The notes under the pieces are model-generated. The model worked only from the letters and a program-made list of their open reading frames with translations, was not told the DNA's origin and did not search any database. Shown here piece after piece: positions 1-9,404 of a stretch of DNA of 64,000 nt. Each line of letters starts with the position of its first letter. Position 1 is the stretch's first letter. The DNA comes from Robiginitomaculum_A sp036478535. Its GTDB lineage: Bacteria > Pseudomonadota > Alphaproteobacteria > Caulobacterales > Maricaulaceae. The translations under genes and the position numbers were made by a program. Location: NCBI GenBank assembly GCA_965224735.1, contig OZ245059.1, forward strand, positions 372,001-436,000. The letters are read 5' to 3'.

Positions 1-1
1 C

Positions 2-601
2 GCTATCATAGGGGCTGGTGGCATTGGTTTCGATACGGCTGAGTATTTGTTGCATGATCCTAAAAGTAATTTGAATGTGGCACATTTCCAAAACAAATGG
101 GGAATTAATCCAGACTGGGGGCAAAATGATAATCAACGTGGAGGACTTGCTAGAGTTCCGTCTTTAACCCCCATACGCCAAATATTTTTACTGCAAAGAA
201 AAAAATCTCGCATAGGCGTTGGATTAGGGCGAACCACGGGATGGATCCACCGGGCTGAAATGAAATTGGGACAAGTCAAAATGTTAAATGGTGTCTCTTA
301 TAATAAAATTGATGATCAAGGCTTGCATATTACACATGAGGACATTGAGCAGGTTTTGGATGTAGACACTATCATCGTATGTGCGGGGCAAGAGCCAAAT
401 AAAAAACTATTTAAACCGTTGGTCGCCGCACAAATTCCCGTACATTTAATCGGCGGTGCAGACAAAGCGTCTGAATTGGATGCAAAACGTGCGATCAAGC
501 AGGGGTTGGAGCTTGCTATTAGCATCTCGAAAGTTCCGTCCTCTCATTCTTTACACCATCAAATTTCTCAATCAAAAATATCAAACGCAGAGCTTAATTA
601 A
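2..601 (+). CDS. fadH: 2,4-dienoyl-CoA reductase (NADPH), C-terminal part
   Basis: The reading frame is already open at the window edge, so the 5' part lies outside. The visible part starts at a GxGxxG dinucleotide-binding motif (AIIGAGGIGFDTAEYL). It continues through VDTIIVCAGQEPN and ends near VHLIGGADKASELDAKRAI, all typical of the NAD(P)-binding C-terminal third of FadH. FadH reduces 2,4-dienoyl-CoA with NADPH during beta-oxidation of unsaturated fatty acids, using FMN, FAD and a 4Fe-4S cluster whose domain is not in the window. A tail of about 20 residues follows the usual C-terminus. The next gene, a dienoyl-CoA isomerase-like crotonase, begins 11 nt downstream, which supports a shared role. 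Confidence 0.9.
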   Translation, partial: AIIGAGGIGFDTAEYLLHDPKSNLNVAHFQNKWGINPDWGQNDNQRGGLARVPSLTPIRQIFLLQRKKSRIGVGLGRTTGWIHRAEMKLGQVKMLNGVSYNKIDDQGLHITHEDIEQVLDVDTIIVCAGQEPNKKLFKPLVAAQIPVHLIGGADKASELDAKRAIKQGLELAISISKVPSSHSLHHQISQSKISNAELN

Positions 602-612
602 TAAGGTAATCC

Positions 613-1431
613 ATGACGTATACATGTTTCAATATTTCTAAAAAATCGGGTGTCGCAAAACTGACAATGTCGAGGCCTGAAAAAGCAAATAGTATGAATA
701 ACGCTTTTTGGGATGAATTACCAAAATTGTTAAATGAATTAGACGCTGGTGGTGACATTCGTGTGTGCATTTTATCAGGTGAGGGAAAGCACTTTTCTGG
801 GGGTATGGATTTATCATTTTTTGCTAACCCAGAATTTATCAACCTTGCCGATCCTAGAAAGCGAGAGATTGTCGCACAGGTGGTTAAAGATTTGCAAAAT
901 GCACTCGCCACACTTCAAAGTGTAAGATTTCCCGTCATAGCTGCAATTCATGGTGCTTGCCTTGGTGGCGCCCTTGAGATGGCTGGGTTTTGCGATTTTA
1001 GAGTTGCCTGTGCGGACGCTCAATTCGGTATTGAGGAGATCAATGTTGGTATGATGGCGGATCTTGGGGCACTACAATTATTGCCGCGTTTAATGCCAGA
1101 AGGAATTGTCCGTGAGCTTGCCTATACTGGAGATAGACTCGATGCGGAGCGTGCTCACAGGCTTCATTTGGTTAATGCTGTATATCAGGATTATGACACC
1201 ATGATGCGGGCTGTTGAAAAAATTGCCAAAAAAATTGCGACAAAACCTCCGTTGGCGATTTCTGGCTGCAAAAGAGCGTTTAACTTTGGGCGTAATCATG
1301 GCCTCACAGAAGCACTATCACACGCTTGCCTGCTACAATCAGCGATACTTGATCCAAAAAGTGTAATGGCGGCAATGCAGGCTAACATGAATAAATCAGA
1401 CGCTAAATACGATAATTCTTTAGCAAAATAA
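613..1431 (+). CDS. Crotonase-family protein, probable delta3,5-delta2,4-dienoyl-CoA isomerase
   Basis: A 272-residue enoyl-CoA hydratase/isomerase fold protein. The two oxyanion-hole segments are visible (HFSGGMDL near residue 60; GACLGGALEMAG near residue 115). The segment EEINVGMMADLGALQLLP matches the region where Ech1-type dienoyl-CoA isomerases carry their catalytic acidic residues, rather than the Glu/Glu pair of classical hydratases. It would act in the cytoplasm on unsaturated acyl-CoAs. Its place between fadH and an oxidoreductase/acyl-CoA ligase set supports unsaturated fatty acid or isoprenoid-type degradation. The ATG has a weak AAGG Shine-Dalgarno. Assignment to the dienoyl isomerase subgroup is inference; crotonase family membership is secure. 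Confidence 0.82.
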   Translation: MTYTCFNISKKSGVAKLTMSRPEKANSMNNAFWDELPKLLNELDAGGDIRVCILSGEGKHFSGGMDLSFFANPEFINLADPRKREIVAQVVKDLQNALATLQSVRFPVIAAIHGACLGGALEMAGFCDFRVACADAQFGIEEINVGMMADLGALQLLPRLMPEGIVRELAYTGDRLDAERAHRLHLVNAVYQDYDTMMRAVEKIAKKIATKPPLAISGCKRAFNFGRNHGLTEALSHACLLQSAILDPKSVMAAMQANMNKSDAKYDNSLAK

Positions 1432-1436
1432 GAGTC

Positions 1437-1468
1437 TGAATACCCACTGAATACCCATTGAATACTTA
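1437..1468. repeat. Short tandem repeat, about 11 bp x 3
   Basis: Three consecutive near-identical 11-bp units (TGAATACCCAC, TGAATACCCAT, then a diverged TGAATACTTAA) lie between the crotonase stop and the Shine-Dalgarno of the next gene. One of many short tandem duplications in this window. Confidence 0.75.
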
Positions 1469-1479
1469 AAGGAAGTAAC

Positions 1480-3009
1480 ATGAAAAATCAATATGATGTT
1501 GTAATTATTGGGGCAGGTAATGGCGGGCTTACGGCTGCTGTTAAGTTGCAACAAAACGGCGTAAAAACACTTTTAATTGAAAAGCATAATATCCCTGGTG
1601 GATGTGCGACATCATTTGTACGAGGTGACTTCGAATTTGAAGTAGCCCTTCATCAACTAAGTGGAATGGGCTCAGAGGATTCTCCATTTGTTTTACGTAA
1701 TGTTTTTGCAGATTTAGGCGTTTTAGATCGCGTTGAATTTATAGAAGAACATGAACTTTACAGGTTGGTCATTCCTGGTAAATTAGATATAACTTTGCCA
1801 GCGAGTGTTAAAGGTGTTGCAAAAACCCTTAAAGAGGAGTTTCCAAAAGAAGAAAAAGCTATTGATGATTTTCTTCATCTTTGCATGGTTTTGGCGCTTG
1901 AAACTTACATGGCCTTACCAAGAGCGCGTAAAACTAATGATCAGGAAATATTGAAACAAAATTGCCAGAGTTTTGTTAAGTATGGATTGATGTCTACCAA
2001 AGAGGTTTTGGACAAATTCTTTGATGATGAAAATCTCAAAGCGACAATTTCTGCTTATTGGGGGTATTTAGGTCTACCTACGAGTGAATTGCCGTTTTCT
2101 GATTATGGACCATTATTCTACGCTTATGCCGCTTATAAACCATATTATATAAAAGGCGGTTCGCAAGCTTTGTCTAATGCTTTGCTGGAAATATTTCTCG
2201 AAGCTGGAGGGGAAGTTCGGTTTAATTGTGCGGCAGAAAAAATCTTAACTCAAAACGGGCAAGTATATGCTGTTCGTTCCGAACATGGAGATATATTTCA
2301 TTGTCGACATGTTGTTTCTAATTGTAGTTCTATTCTTACATATAATGAGCTACTTGACGATCCTTCGCTCGGGAACGTTGCCCGTGAAGATTTTAAATCC
2401 AGACGTATCGGGGTGTCAGGACTTGTTGCTTATATAGGCCTTGATTGTTCGCCTGAAGAGCTTGGCGTAACGGTAGCGACAACATTTGTTACAACGACTG
2501 TAGATGATGAAGAGGCGCATGAAACAGCGAAAACACTGGATCCACCTAAAGGCGGGTTACTCACTTGTTATAATTTTGTAGATCCAAGTTCGGTTCCAAA
2601 AGGGAAAAGTTTAGTTTCGCTTATGAACATTCAATACGGCGAAGCTTGGGATTTAATTTCTCCTGACCAATACGCAAAAACAAAATATGAGGCTGCTGAC
2701 CATTTGATAGATTTAGTTTCGAGGGTCTTTCCGAAATTACGTGATCATATTGAAGAGATAGAGATAGGGACGCCACTGACAATGATGCGGTATCTTAATA
2801 CGCCAGGAGGCGCTATTTACGGATTCGCACAAAATGCATCGGAATCATCGCTTTTTCGAGATCGTAATACGTCGGTGGATGGTCTTAGCCTCGTAGGTTC
2901 ATGGGTTGGCATGGGGGGATTCCAGCCAACTTATATGGCTGGTGTTTCTCTCGCTAGATACATAACCAAGAGATTAAAAAATTCTACAAAGGAGACCGTA
3001 AATGCCTAA
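1480..3009 (+). CDS. CrtI/retinol-saturase-like FAD-dependent oxidoreductase
   Basis: A 509-residue flavoprotein of the phytoene desaturase / all-trans-retinol 13,14-reductase superfamily. The N-terminal Rossmann motif is VVIIGAGNGGLTAAVKL, followed by an acidic residue ending the second strand (LIEKHNIPGGCATSF). The C-terminal FAD-contact region reads LVGSWVGMGGFQPTYMAG. Members desaturate or saturate conjugated isoprenoid or polyene chains. An AAGGAAG Shine-Dalgarno precedes the ATG. The 3' end overlaps the next gene, a flavin/2Fe-2S reductase, by 8 nt, so the two are translationally linked and may form an electron-transfer pair. Substrate unknown. Confidence 0.78.
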   Translation: MKNQYDVVIIGAGNGGLTAAVKLQQNGVKTLLIEKHNIPGGCATSFVRGDFEFEVALHQLSGMGSEDSPFVLRNVFADLGVLDRVEFIEEHELYRLVIPGKLDITLPASVKGVAKTLKEEFPKEEKAIDDFLHLCMVLALETYMALPRARKTNDQEILKQNCQSFVKYGLMSTKEVLDKFFDDENLKATISAYWGYLGLPTSELPFSDYGPLFYAYAAYKPYYIKGGSQALSNALLEIFLEAGGEVRFNCAAEKILTQNGQVYAVRSEHGDIFHCRHVVSNCSSILTYNELLDDPSLGNVAREDFKSRRIGVSGLVAYIGLDCSPEELGVTVATTFVTTTVDDEEAHETAKTLDPPKGGLLTCYNFVDPSSVPKGKSLVSLMNIQYGEAWDLISPDQYAKTKYEAADHLIDLVSRVFPKLRDHIEEIEIGTPLTMMRYLNTPGGAIYGFAQNASESSLFRDRNTSVDGLSLVGSWVGMGGFQPTYMAGVSLARYITKRLKNSTKETVNA

Positions 3010-4162
3010 GAACGAAATACTACGTGCCATTGATGGGTACGATGAAGTTATAGAAAACATGCAAAGCCTTGCAAAAAGCGGAACCAATTTCTTGAATCAA
3101 AAGGGGCAAGTCGGAACGCGTGTGGCGCAACTGCACCCAAAACGTCTCCACCTTGTCGTTTCAAAAGTCATCAAGGAAACGGCTACAACAAAGACATTGC
3201 GTTTAGTAGCAAAATCTGGCGGGTTACCTCCGTTTCAAGCTGGGCAATACATTAATGTATTTGTCGAAATTGATGGTGTGCAAACGGCAAGGCCCTATGC
3301 AATTTCTTCAGATCCTGGTCATCTCGACCATTATGATGTGACGGTTAAGCGTGTGCCTGATGGATATGTCAGCAATTATCTTTTGGATCTTGTTGTAGTC
3401 GATATGGAAATCATAACAACAGGCCCGATGGGAAGCTTTTACCACAATCCGCTTTTTCATGGGAATAACCTCGTCTTTATCGCAGGAGGATCTGGTGTTG
3501 CACCAGCAAGGCCAATGATTAAAAATATTATCAATCGACAATTACCATATAAATTTCACCTAATATATGGCTCGCGAAATCAAAGCGATATTATTTTTCG
3601 CAACGAATTGCAGGCCTTGGCAAAAAAGCATGCTTTCTTAACAGTTACCGATGTGATTTCCGAACCATCAAAGGGGTATATTGGAAGGACTGGATATATA
3701 ACAGCTGATCTTATCAAAGAGATTGCTGGCCCAGTTGATGACAAGATGTTTTATCTTTGCGGGCCAACCATAATGTATGAATTTTGCCGCGCCGAGTTAG
3801 CGAAAGCCGGCGTACTTACTAAACGTATTCGTATAGAAGCAAATGGACCTCCCAAACATCCTGAAGATCAAGAGGGTTGGCCAAATAACCTTTCTCCTCA
3901 GGACTCTGTTACTATTACTGTGCAAGGCAAGGGTAGTTTCGCCGCACAGGTTGGAGAGCCTCTACTAAACTCTTTAGAGCGGAATGGTTACAAAATAGAG
4001 AATGCGTGCCGTTCTGGTGAATGTAGCTTATGCCGAGTAAAAATTCTTTCCGGGAGGGTTTTTAACCCTAAAGAAGCAAAGCTTCGAAGTTCTGATCGTA
4101 CTTTTAATTGGTGCCATTCCTGCACCGCTTTTCCGCAAGAGGATATAGAAATACTATTCTAA
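3002..4162 (+). CDS. FAD/NAD(P)H reductase with C-terminal plant-type 2Fe-2S ferredoxin domain
   Basis: 386 residues. After about 50 non-conserved residues there is a ferredoxin-NADP reductase module: an FAD motif (RPYAISSDP near residue 98), a nucleotide-binding loop (FIAGGSGVAPARPM) and a YLCGPTIMYE segment. The C-terminal domain has the plant-ferredoxin cluster ligands CxxxxCxxC (CRSGECSLC) with the fourth Cys in CHSCTAFP. This architecture is that of phenol hydroxylase or vanillate demethylase-type reductases that feed electrons from NAD(P)H to a partner enzyme. It overlaps the upstream CrtI-like gene, which is the obvious candidate partner; no oxygenase component is visible nearby. The GGAG Shine-Dalgarno lies inside the upstream gene. 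Confidence 0.85.
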   Translation: MPKNEILRAIDGYDEVIENMQSLAKSGTNFLNQKGQVGTRVAQLHPKRLHLVVSKVIKETATTKTLRLVAKSGGLPPFQAGQYINVFVEIDGVQTARPYAISSDPGHLDHYDVTVKRVPDGYVSNYLLDLVVVDMEIITTGPMGSFYHNPLFHGNNLVFIAGGSGVAPARPMIKNIINRQLPYKFHLIYGSRNQSDIIFRNELQALAKKHAFLTVTDVISEPSKGYIGRTGYITADLIKEIAGPVDDKMFYLCGPTIMYEFCRAELAKAGVLTKRIRIEANGPPKHPEDQEGWPNNLSPQDSVTITVQGKGSFAAQVGEPLLNSLERNGYKIENACRSGECSLCRVKILSGRVFNPKEAKLRSSDRTFNWCHSCTAFPQEDIEILF

Positions 4163-4200
4163 TATAAAATAACAGTGCAGATACAAATGGAGATCGGAAA

Positions 4201-5937
4201 ATGAAAACAATCAAAATTGACGGAAAAACACGCCCGTGGGAGCAAAGCTACCCAGAGGGCATAAAACAGCATGAATTAATTGATGATGACCATCGTTTAG
4301 TTGGTGATGTTTTTACTAATGCCGCTAATAAATTTCCAGATAGAAAAGCCTTCTCACTTGTGCTTCAAAGCGGAAATACTGTTGAAAAAACTTACGCTGA
4401 AATGGAACAACTTTCTAATGCTGTCTCCGCTTATCTTAGAGAAACCTTAAATCTCTCTCCAGGCGACGTTATCGCGATACAATTGCCAAACAGCATTCAT
4501 TATCCAGCTATTTTATTCGGCGCTTGGAAGGCTGGATTGATCGTAACAAATATTAATCCGCTTTATTCTGCACGAGAAATTACTCACCATATAAAAGATT
4601 CTGGTGCGAAGGTTTTATTTGGTTTTGCAATGTTTTCTGACCGTATTGCGGACGTTATAAATGATGTTGAATTGGACAAGGTTATCATTGCCTCTCCATG
4701 GGAATTGTTTCCAGCACTCACTGAACAACAGATCAAGTTTTTTCTCACTAAGGTTCAAAAAGCAGTTCCAGAAATCCTTTTTGAACATATTACCTTTAAA
4801 AAAATGGTATCGCTTGGCAAAAAGGCTTTCAAAGAACCATATAATTTATCTGATATTGATAGTAATCTACCAGCTCTTATTCAATATTCTGGAGGCACAA
4901 CTGGGGAAAGTAAAGGAGTTATTCTTTCGCATAGAAATATACTTGCTGCACTTAACGCTGTACTTACATTAGGAGGCGCTACAGAAAAAGATAGTGTAGA
5001 GGAGGGCGTGTGGCTGGTGAACGAAAACGTTCAAGGAACCATACTAACAGTATTGCCACTTTATCATATTTTTGCATTGATATTAAATTTAATGTTATTT
5101 ACGCGCGTAGGTGGATTAAACGTACTTATACTTAATCCTCGTCCTCTTGATAATTTAAAGCCTGCATTTGATAAATATAATTTTGATTGGATGACGGGCG
5201 TTGACACTTTGTATGCAGGTCTTATGGAGCTAGATTGGTTCATGAAAGATCCTCCTAAGATAGATTATTCTATTGGCGGAGGTACGGCAATTCGCTTAGA
5301 TACTCAAACACGTTGGGAAAAAACGGTTGGCCCTTTGCTCGAAGGTTATGGCCTAACTGAAACTAGCTGTATTGTAAGCTTTAACGCTACCCGCTCTGAG
5401 GGACGTATGGGAACGGTGGGCCTGCCTATTCCAAACATTGATATACGAATAATAGGAGAAAATGGCAAGCCCGTAAGCACTGGCGAAAGGGGACTTTTGT
5501 TTGTTAAGGGGCCTAATGTTGCTACAAGCTACCACAATAGACCAAAGCAAACAGCCCAAGCATTTGCACAGGGCTGGGTTGATACTGGGGATATCGTCAT
5601 AATGGACTCTGATGGATATATGCGCATTGTTGACAGAGCGAAAGATATGATTTTGGTGAGTGGGTTTAACGTGTTTCCCAATGAAATTGAATCTGTTATT
5701 GCAGAACTATCTGGAGTAGGAGATGTGGCGGTTATAGGCATAAAACATGGCAAACGTGGCGAGGCACCCAAAGCCTATATTGTCCTCACTGATATTACTG
5801 TAACCAAGGCAGATGTTATTGAGCACTGCCGTAAAAATCTCGCAGCTTACAAAGTACCAATTGAAGTAGAGTTTCGAAATGAACTGCCTAAAAGCCCGAT
5901 TGGGAAAATTATACGTAGAGAGTTGAGGGAGCAATAG
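4201..5937 (+). CDS. fadD: Long-chain fatty-acid-CoA ligase, AMP-forming
   Basis: 578 residues, a normal length for FadD-type ligases. The AMP-binding P-loop is YSGGTTGESKGVILSH (about residues 228-243). A GYGLTETS motif, a VDTGDIV motif and a C-terminal KSPIGKIIRRELRE end with the catalytic Lys of the mobile domain are all present. It activates free fatty acids to acyl-CoA at the membrane for beta-oxidation. It is the last gene of the plus-strand block (fadH, crotonase, CrtI-like, reductase, ligase), starts 38 nt after the reductase with a GGAG Shine-Dalgarno, and is followed by IS debris. The real substrate could be a branched or isoprenoid acid rather than a plain fatty acid. Confidence 0.88.
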   Translation: MKTIKIDGKTRPWEQSYPEGIKQHELIDDDHRLVGDVFTNAANKFPDRKAFSLVLQSGNTVEKTYAEMEQLSNAVSAYLRETLNLSPGDVIAIQLPNSIHYPAILFGAWKAGLIVTNINPLYSAREITHHIKDSGAKVLFGFAMFSDRIADVINDVELDKVIIASPWELFPALTEQQIKFFLTKVQKAVPEILFEHITFKKMVSLGKKAFKEPYNLSDIDSNLPALIQYSGGTTGESKGVILSHRNILAALNAVLTLGGATEKDSVEEGVWLVNENVQGTILTVLPLYHIFALILNLMLFTRVGGLNVLILNPRPLDNLKPAFDKYNFDWMTGVDTLYAGLMELDWFMKDPPKIDYSIGGGTAIRLDTQTRWEKTVGPLLEGYGLTETSCIVSFNATRSEGRMGTVGLPIPNIDIRIIGENGKPVSTGERGLLFVKGPNVATSYHNRPKQTAQAFAQGWVDTGDIVIMDSDGYMRIVDRAKDMILVSGFNVFPNEIESVIAELSGVGDVAVIGIKHGKRGEAPKAYIVLTDITVTKADVIEHCRKNLAAYKVPIEVEFRNELPKSPIGKIIRRELREQ

Positions 5938-6043
5938 AGGAATAACCCTCGTCAACAATGGGTGTTATCAAAACATAAGAATGTAGGTGTATAGCCCCTG
6001 TATTAGGTGGTATTAAATTATCATCTCAAGAGAAGGCATTATT

Positions 6044-6217
6044 ATAGGACAAGTATTACACGGCAGCGCCACGACGACGCACGCCATTAGAGCAGAAATA
6101 TTCCGATCGGAGCTTCTATCGCGAAACTAGCCAAGCGCTATGGAATTACCCCCAAGACGGTGGTTAAATGGAAGAAGCGTGACAGCGTGGAAGACCGCAA
6201 GACTGGAGATAGTGTTT
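6044..6217 (+). pseudogene. IS481-family transposase N-terminal remnant
   Basis: Translation gives an HTH segment like that of the element B copies (GQVLHGSATTTHAIRAEIF, then after a 1-nt frameshift SIAKLAKRYGITPKTVVKWK). The initiator has become ATA and the rest of the element is missing. It occupies most of the 350-bp gap after fadD. Confidence 0.7.
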
Positions 6218-6288
6218 AAAATTCTGTGTCATTCCAGTAGATTTGTACCCAAGGGCAGGCTTTGCTCTTAAAAACAGGACTGAGTATT

Positions 6289-6840
6289 ATGACCAAATTA
6301 CCAACCAAGACCTTGAACCAAACTGGGGACTTCAGCTTTGATGAAGCTCTTAAATCGTTACAGGCTGGCCAGCCGCTTTCTAGCAAGTGCGGGATTTTAA
6401 CGCCGCTGATCAAACAGCTAACCGAGGCCGCTCTGGCGGCTGAACTGGAAGCACATATTGACAGCGAACCAACGAGCAATCGCAAAAACGTTAGCACCCG
6501 CCAGACCATCAAATCCACCTGAGGCAGTTTTTTGCTGGACACGCCCCGTGACCGTTCGGGCAGCTTTGAACCGCAGTTAATCAAGAAGCACCAAACCCAT
6601 ATGTCTGACGAGATTGAGCGCAAGATATTGTCGCTCTATGCTCTGGGTTCCAGTTATTTGGGTATATCCGGCCACCTCGAAGAGCTGTACGGCATCAATG
6701 TTTCTACAGCGGCCATTAGCGCCCTCACCGACAAGATAATTCCTAAACTCAAGGAGTGGCAAAATCGTCCACTGGAGAGCCACTATCCATTCATCTGGCT
6801 CGACGCTATACATTATAAGGTTCGTGAGGATGACCCCTCT
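6289..6840 (+). pseudogene. IS256-family (mutator-type) transposase, N-terminal fragment with internal stop
   Basis: The fragment starts MTKLPTKTLNQTGDFSF and contains the family N-terminal region (KQLTEAALAAELEAHI) and the core PFIWLDAIHYKVRED. An in-frame TGA at 6520-6522 interrupts it where the family has the Gly-rich variable segment. The frame then ends soon after the first catalytic region, where unrelated minus-strand sequence begins. Two catalytic acids and the C-terminal half are missing, so it is inactive. Confidence 0.85.
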
Positions 6841-7202
6841 GGAGATTTCCATAATAATGCGTGGTGGTCTTTATCAAGAATACATTTGGAATACTGAATA
6901 TGATAATTAAGCCCAAGTTCTTGTTTTAACCGTTTGGCCAAGACTAGCCCCATCTCATTAAAGTTATCCCAATCAAAACCGCTCAAATCTGCATATTCTC
7001 CGCCCGTATCATGTTCGAGCTCGTAGTCAGCCAATATGGCAGCCCACGCCTCCAAATCTTCGTCTAGCCGTATCATATCGCGGGATTCTCCAAAAGCTAT
7101 GCAGCAATTCGTGGCAATCCAGCCATACCCTGCATCGCATATCTCCCACAAATACACGTCGCCACCGTGCCAACGAACCTCATGAGCGGGGAGAGCGTTC
7201 AT
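6813..7202 (-). CDS. Hypothetical protein, 3' end probably replaced by IS256 DNA
   Basis: 129 residues, acidic and Trp/Asp rich (VYLWEICDAGYGWIATN; FDWDNFNEMGLVLAKRL). I do not recognise a family. The last 14 or so codons read antisense into the IS256 fragment, so the original C-terminus was probably lost when the element arrived. It starts two bases beyond the stop codon of the upstream metallophosphoesterase remnant, so the two were probably co-transcribed. Possibly now a pseudogene. Confidence 0.45.
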   Translation of the reverse strand: MNALPAHEVRWHGGDVYLWEICDAGYGWIATNCCIAFGESRDMIRLDEDLEAWAAILADYELEHDTGGEYADLSGFDWDNFNEMGLVLAKRLKQELGLNYHIQYSKCILDKDHHALLWKSPEGSSSRTL

Positions 7203-7204
7203 AC

Positions 7205-7489
7205 CTAAACCTCCACCACAAACAGCGGATCGAACGCGGTGTTTTCTATCGGTGCACCTTCCGCCGCAAAGGCTGAATTAAGCGGACCACACTTAAATTT
7301 CTCAGAAAGTGAACGTGAATGCGGCAAATGGTGGGTCACAACAACCGTCTTATCCCAACCGTCCGTCTTGCGAAGCTCTTCCTCAAGCCAATTCCGCGAG
7401 GTTAAGTGCCAGCTCTGGCTCAGGCGCGGGCTCAAAGCATAGCCCTTACCCTTGCGGGTAATTTTGGATTTAATCGTAACTGTGATCAT
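7205..7489 (-). pseudogene. Metallophosphoesterase, C-terminal remnant with internal deletion
   Basis: The 94-residue frame contains NWLEEELRK, KTVVVTHHLPHSRSL and LNSAFAAEG, which match the C-terminal part of bacterial calcineurin-like phosphoesterases (the THH metal-ligand strand). The usual following segment with the GHxH metal motif is missing, and the frame jumps to a family-typical end (ENTAFDPLFVVEV). The N-terminal metal-binding half is also absent. I infer a decayed gene whose remaining ORF is not a functional enzyme. Confidence 0.6.
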
Positions 7490-7540
7490 AACAGTTCCTT
7501 TTGTCAGAAACTAGGGTACAAATACCTGACAATCAAGAAC

Positions 7541-8565
7541 TGTATAAGTTCATGTGTTTTGAGACTCATCCGCCTTTCGGAGTTCAAATCTCATGGCTCC
7601 GATACTGCCTGCCAAGAGGTCTCTTTTGTAATAGAATTCTTCCTTAAAGGTTCGGTTTCCTCTCTCGATGCCGCCGTTATATGTTGGCCTGCTGGGCGGC
7701 AAGACGATGAGTGGAATGTTTACATCTTCACAGGCCTGTTCAAATTCTGTCATGAATTCCGAGCCGCCATCCACCTGTATGGATTTGATTTTAAACGGGG
7801 CTTTGTCGATCAGTTCACCCAAGAACCTCCTTGCGGAAGACGCCTTGGCGTGTGAATAAACTTGGGCATGAATGAACTTGGATTTTCTTTCCCAAGCTTG
7901 TAGGCCTTGTAGGCTCAGCGTTTGGCATGGGATTTTCTGAAGTTTGTGTTTCTTTTTGCTCTTGGAGCAGAGCGTGATTTTGTGATGATGCCTTTAGTGA
8001 ACAAAGTTTTTAATATGCGTCCAACTGTGCTGGCAAGTGTGCTGGCGCTTATAGTCTGGCCGTGGTCACGGCGCAGGACAACGGCAATCTTGTCCTTACC
8101 CCATCTTATCCTTACCCCATGTCTGATTTTCTCTGCGTATACGCAAGACAAGCTGCTTCTCGGCTTCGCCCCATTTGGGTTTGTTGAGGCTATGGGGCCG
8201 CTTTGAGAGCGGTGTAATTCCGTGTGTAAGCCTATCCAAAACCTTTTTGTAACGATAATATGTCGGCCGCGATATACCGACAAACTCAGCACATTTACGC
8301 TCATTGACACCCTCGAATTTTAGGCTTTGCCGCATGAGCAGTACTGCCGTACCGCGTCTTCGTGCTTGCGCCTGTAGACATCCAGGCATTCTTGTGTACG
8401 CGCCCAAGCGTACAGTTTATAGATATTCGGGCTATAGATATTCGGGTGTAGATATTTGATCTGCATAGCTGCTTCCTCCAGTTTGGTTCGTAACAAACCC
8501 AACATGGCGAAAGCAGCTTAAATAAAGCAAACCTAAAAAGTCTCACATCTATATGAACTTATACA
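7541..8565 (-). mobile_element. Element A copy 1 (IS481-like DDE element), degenerate
   Basis: The ends are TGTATAAGTTCATGTG (left) and the complement of TGTATAAGTTCATATAG (right), the same terminal inverted repeats as the fuller copy at 54264-55425. Transposase pieces on the minus strand include QVDGGSEFM, PSRPTYNGGIERGNRTFKEEF and an N-terminal HPNIYSPNIYKLYAWAR. Internal deletions (near 7822-7915 and at the C-terminus) and a shared 16-bp duplication at 8089-8120 break the frame. Inactive on its own. Confidence 0.85.
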
Positions 8566-8703
8566 TACCAAGGTTTGTGGCAATTGGGATGCGATTTGGC
8601 TTTTAAACATGCGTATTCAGCATTCATTCATCTTATTTTGGTCACGATTGTATGACAGGAGATCAATTTATAAAAGAATAAAATATTTTTTAGGAGCGAT
8701 GAA

Positions 8704-9120
8704 GTGAAATTTGGAGCAAAGTCCATTATTTTATGGTCAATCACTTTGTTATCGGCATGTGGGAGCAACCATATGATTGAAACGGGAACATATCAAAGTG
8801 GTATATTTGATACAGTACCAGTGCTGGACGATATTGTTGAAGTTCTACATGTAGATGCAAAAAAGTATAGTGTTTCGCTCGTGGTTAATGGAAAGACCGT
8901 TCAAACCTATAGCGCTAGGCCTTTAGCACGCAAAGAATGGCGTAAAGGTTGTTCTCCTAAGCATACAAGCATTGATAAACGAGAAACATGGATTTTAGCG
9001 GATGATGATGAAACTAATCATGAACACCCGCCAGTATTTCTTTATGCTATCTGCAATGAAGAGCGTGAAGAGCATAGGATTATGCTGGGAACTGTTCTGT
9101 TTCAACGAATCAACGAGTAA
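8704..9120 (+). CDS. Small putative lipoprotein of unknown function
   Basis: 138 residues with an N-terminal Lys, a hydrophobic stretch and a lipobox (LLSAC, Cys at about residue 19), so probably lipidated and exported by Sec/Lol. The start is GTG at 8704 with a GGAG Shine-Dalgarno 8 nt upstream. The mature part is charged, with VSLVVNGKTVQTYSAR and a Cys-containing middle (GCSPKH). I do not recognise a family. It stands alone between element A copy 1 and the bkd regulator. Confidence 0.65.
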   Translation: MKFGAKSIILWSITLLSACGSNHMIETGTYQSGIFDTVPVLDDIVEVLHVDAKKYSVSLVVNGKTVQTYSARPLARKEWRKGCSPKHTSIDKRETWILADDDETNHEHPPVFLYAICNEEREEHRIMLGTVLFQRINE

Positions 9121-9370
9121 ATCTAAATAATAACGGTGATATCAAATAGGCTCAGACCATTGAAGTAATTACCGATAGAACAAAAACGATCCACGCAAAA
9201 GCAAAAATCAGGAAACTCAAAAGCACAGTTGAAAATCTATTTGCCAAGCATATAACTTAAATCAAAATAAATAGAATTAGCTATAGCATAACATCAAAAC
9301 CACAAAACAGACTCGAGTGTCACCCAGATAAGACTACATCCAAGAAAAACATGCAAACTTAAAAAACAGA

Positions 9371-9402
9371 CACTTCAAAACCCGTTCACTCCAAAACCCG
9401 TT
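9371..9402. repeat. 16-bp tandem duplication in an otherwise featureless gap
   Basis: CACTTCAAAACCCGTT is followed directly by CACTCCAAAACCCGTT, 2 bp before the stop codon of the Lrp-type gene. The rest of 9121-9404 shows no gene or element that I can recognise. Confidence 0.75.
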
Positions 9403-9404
9403 GT

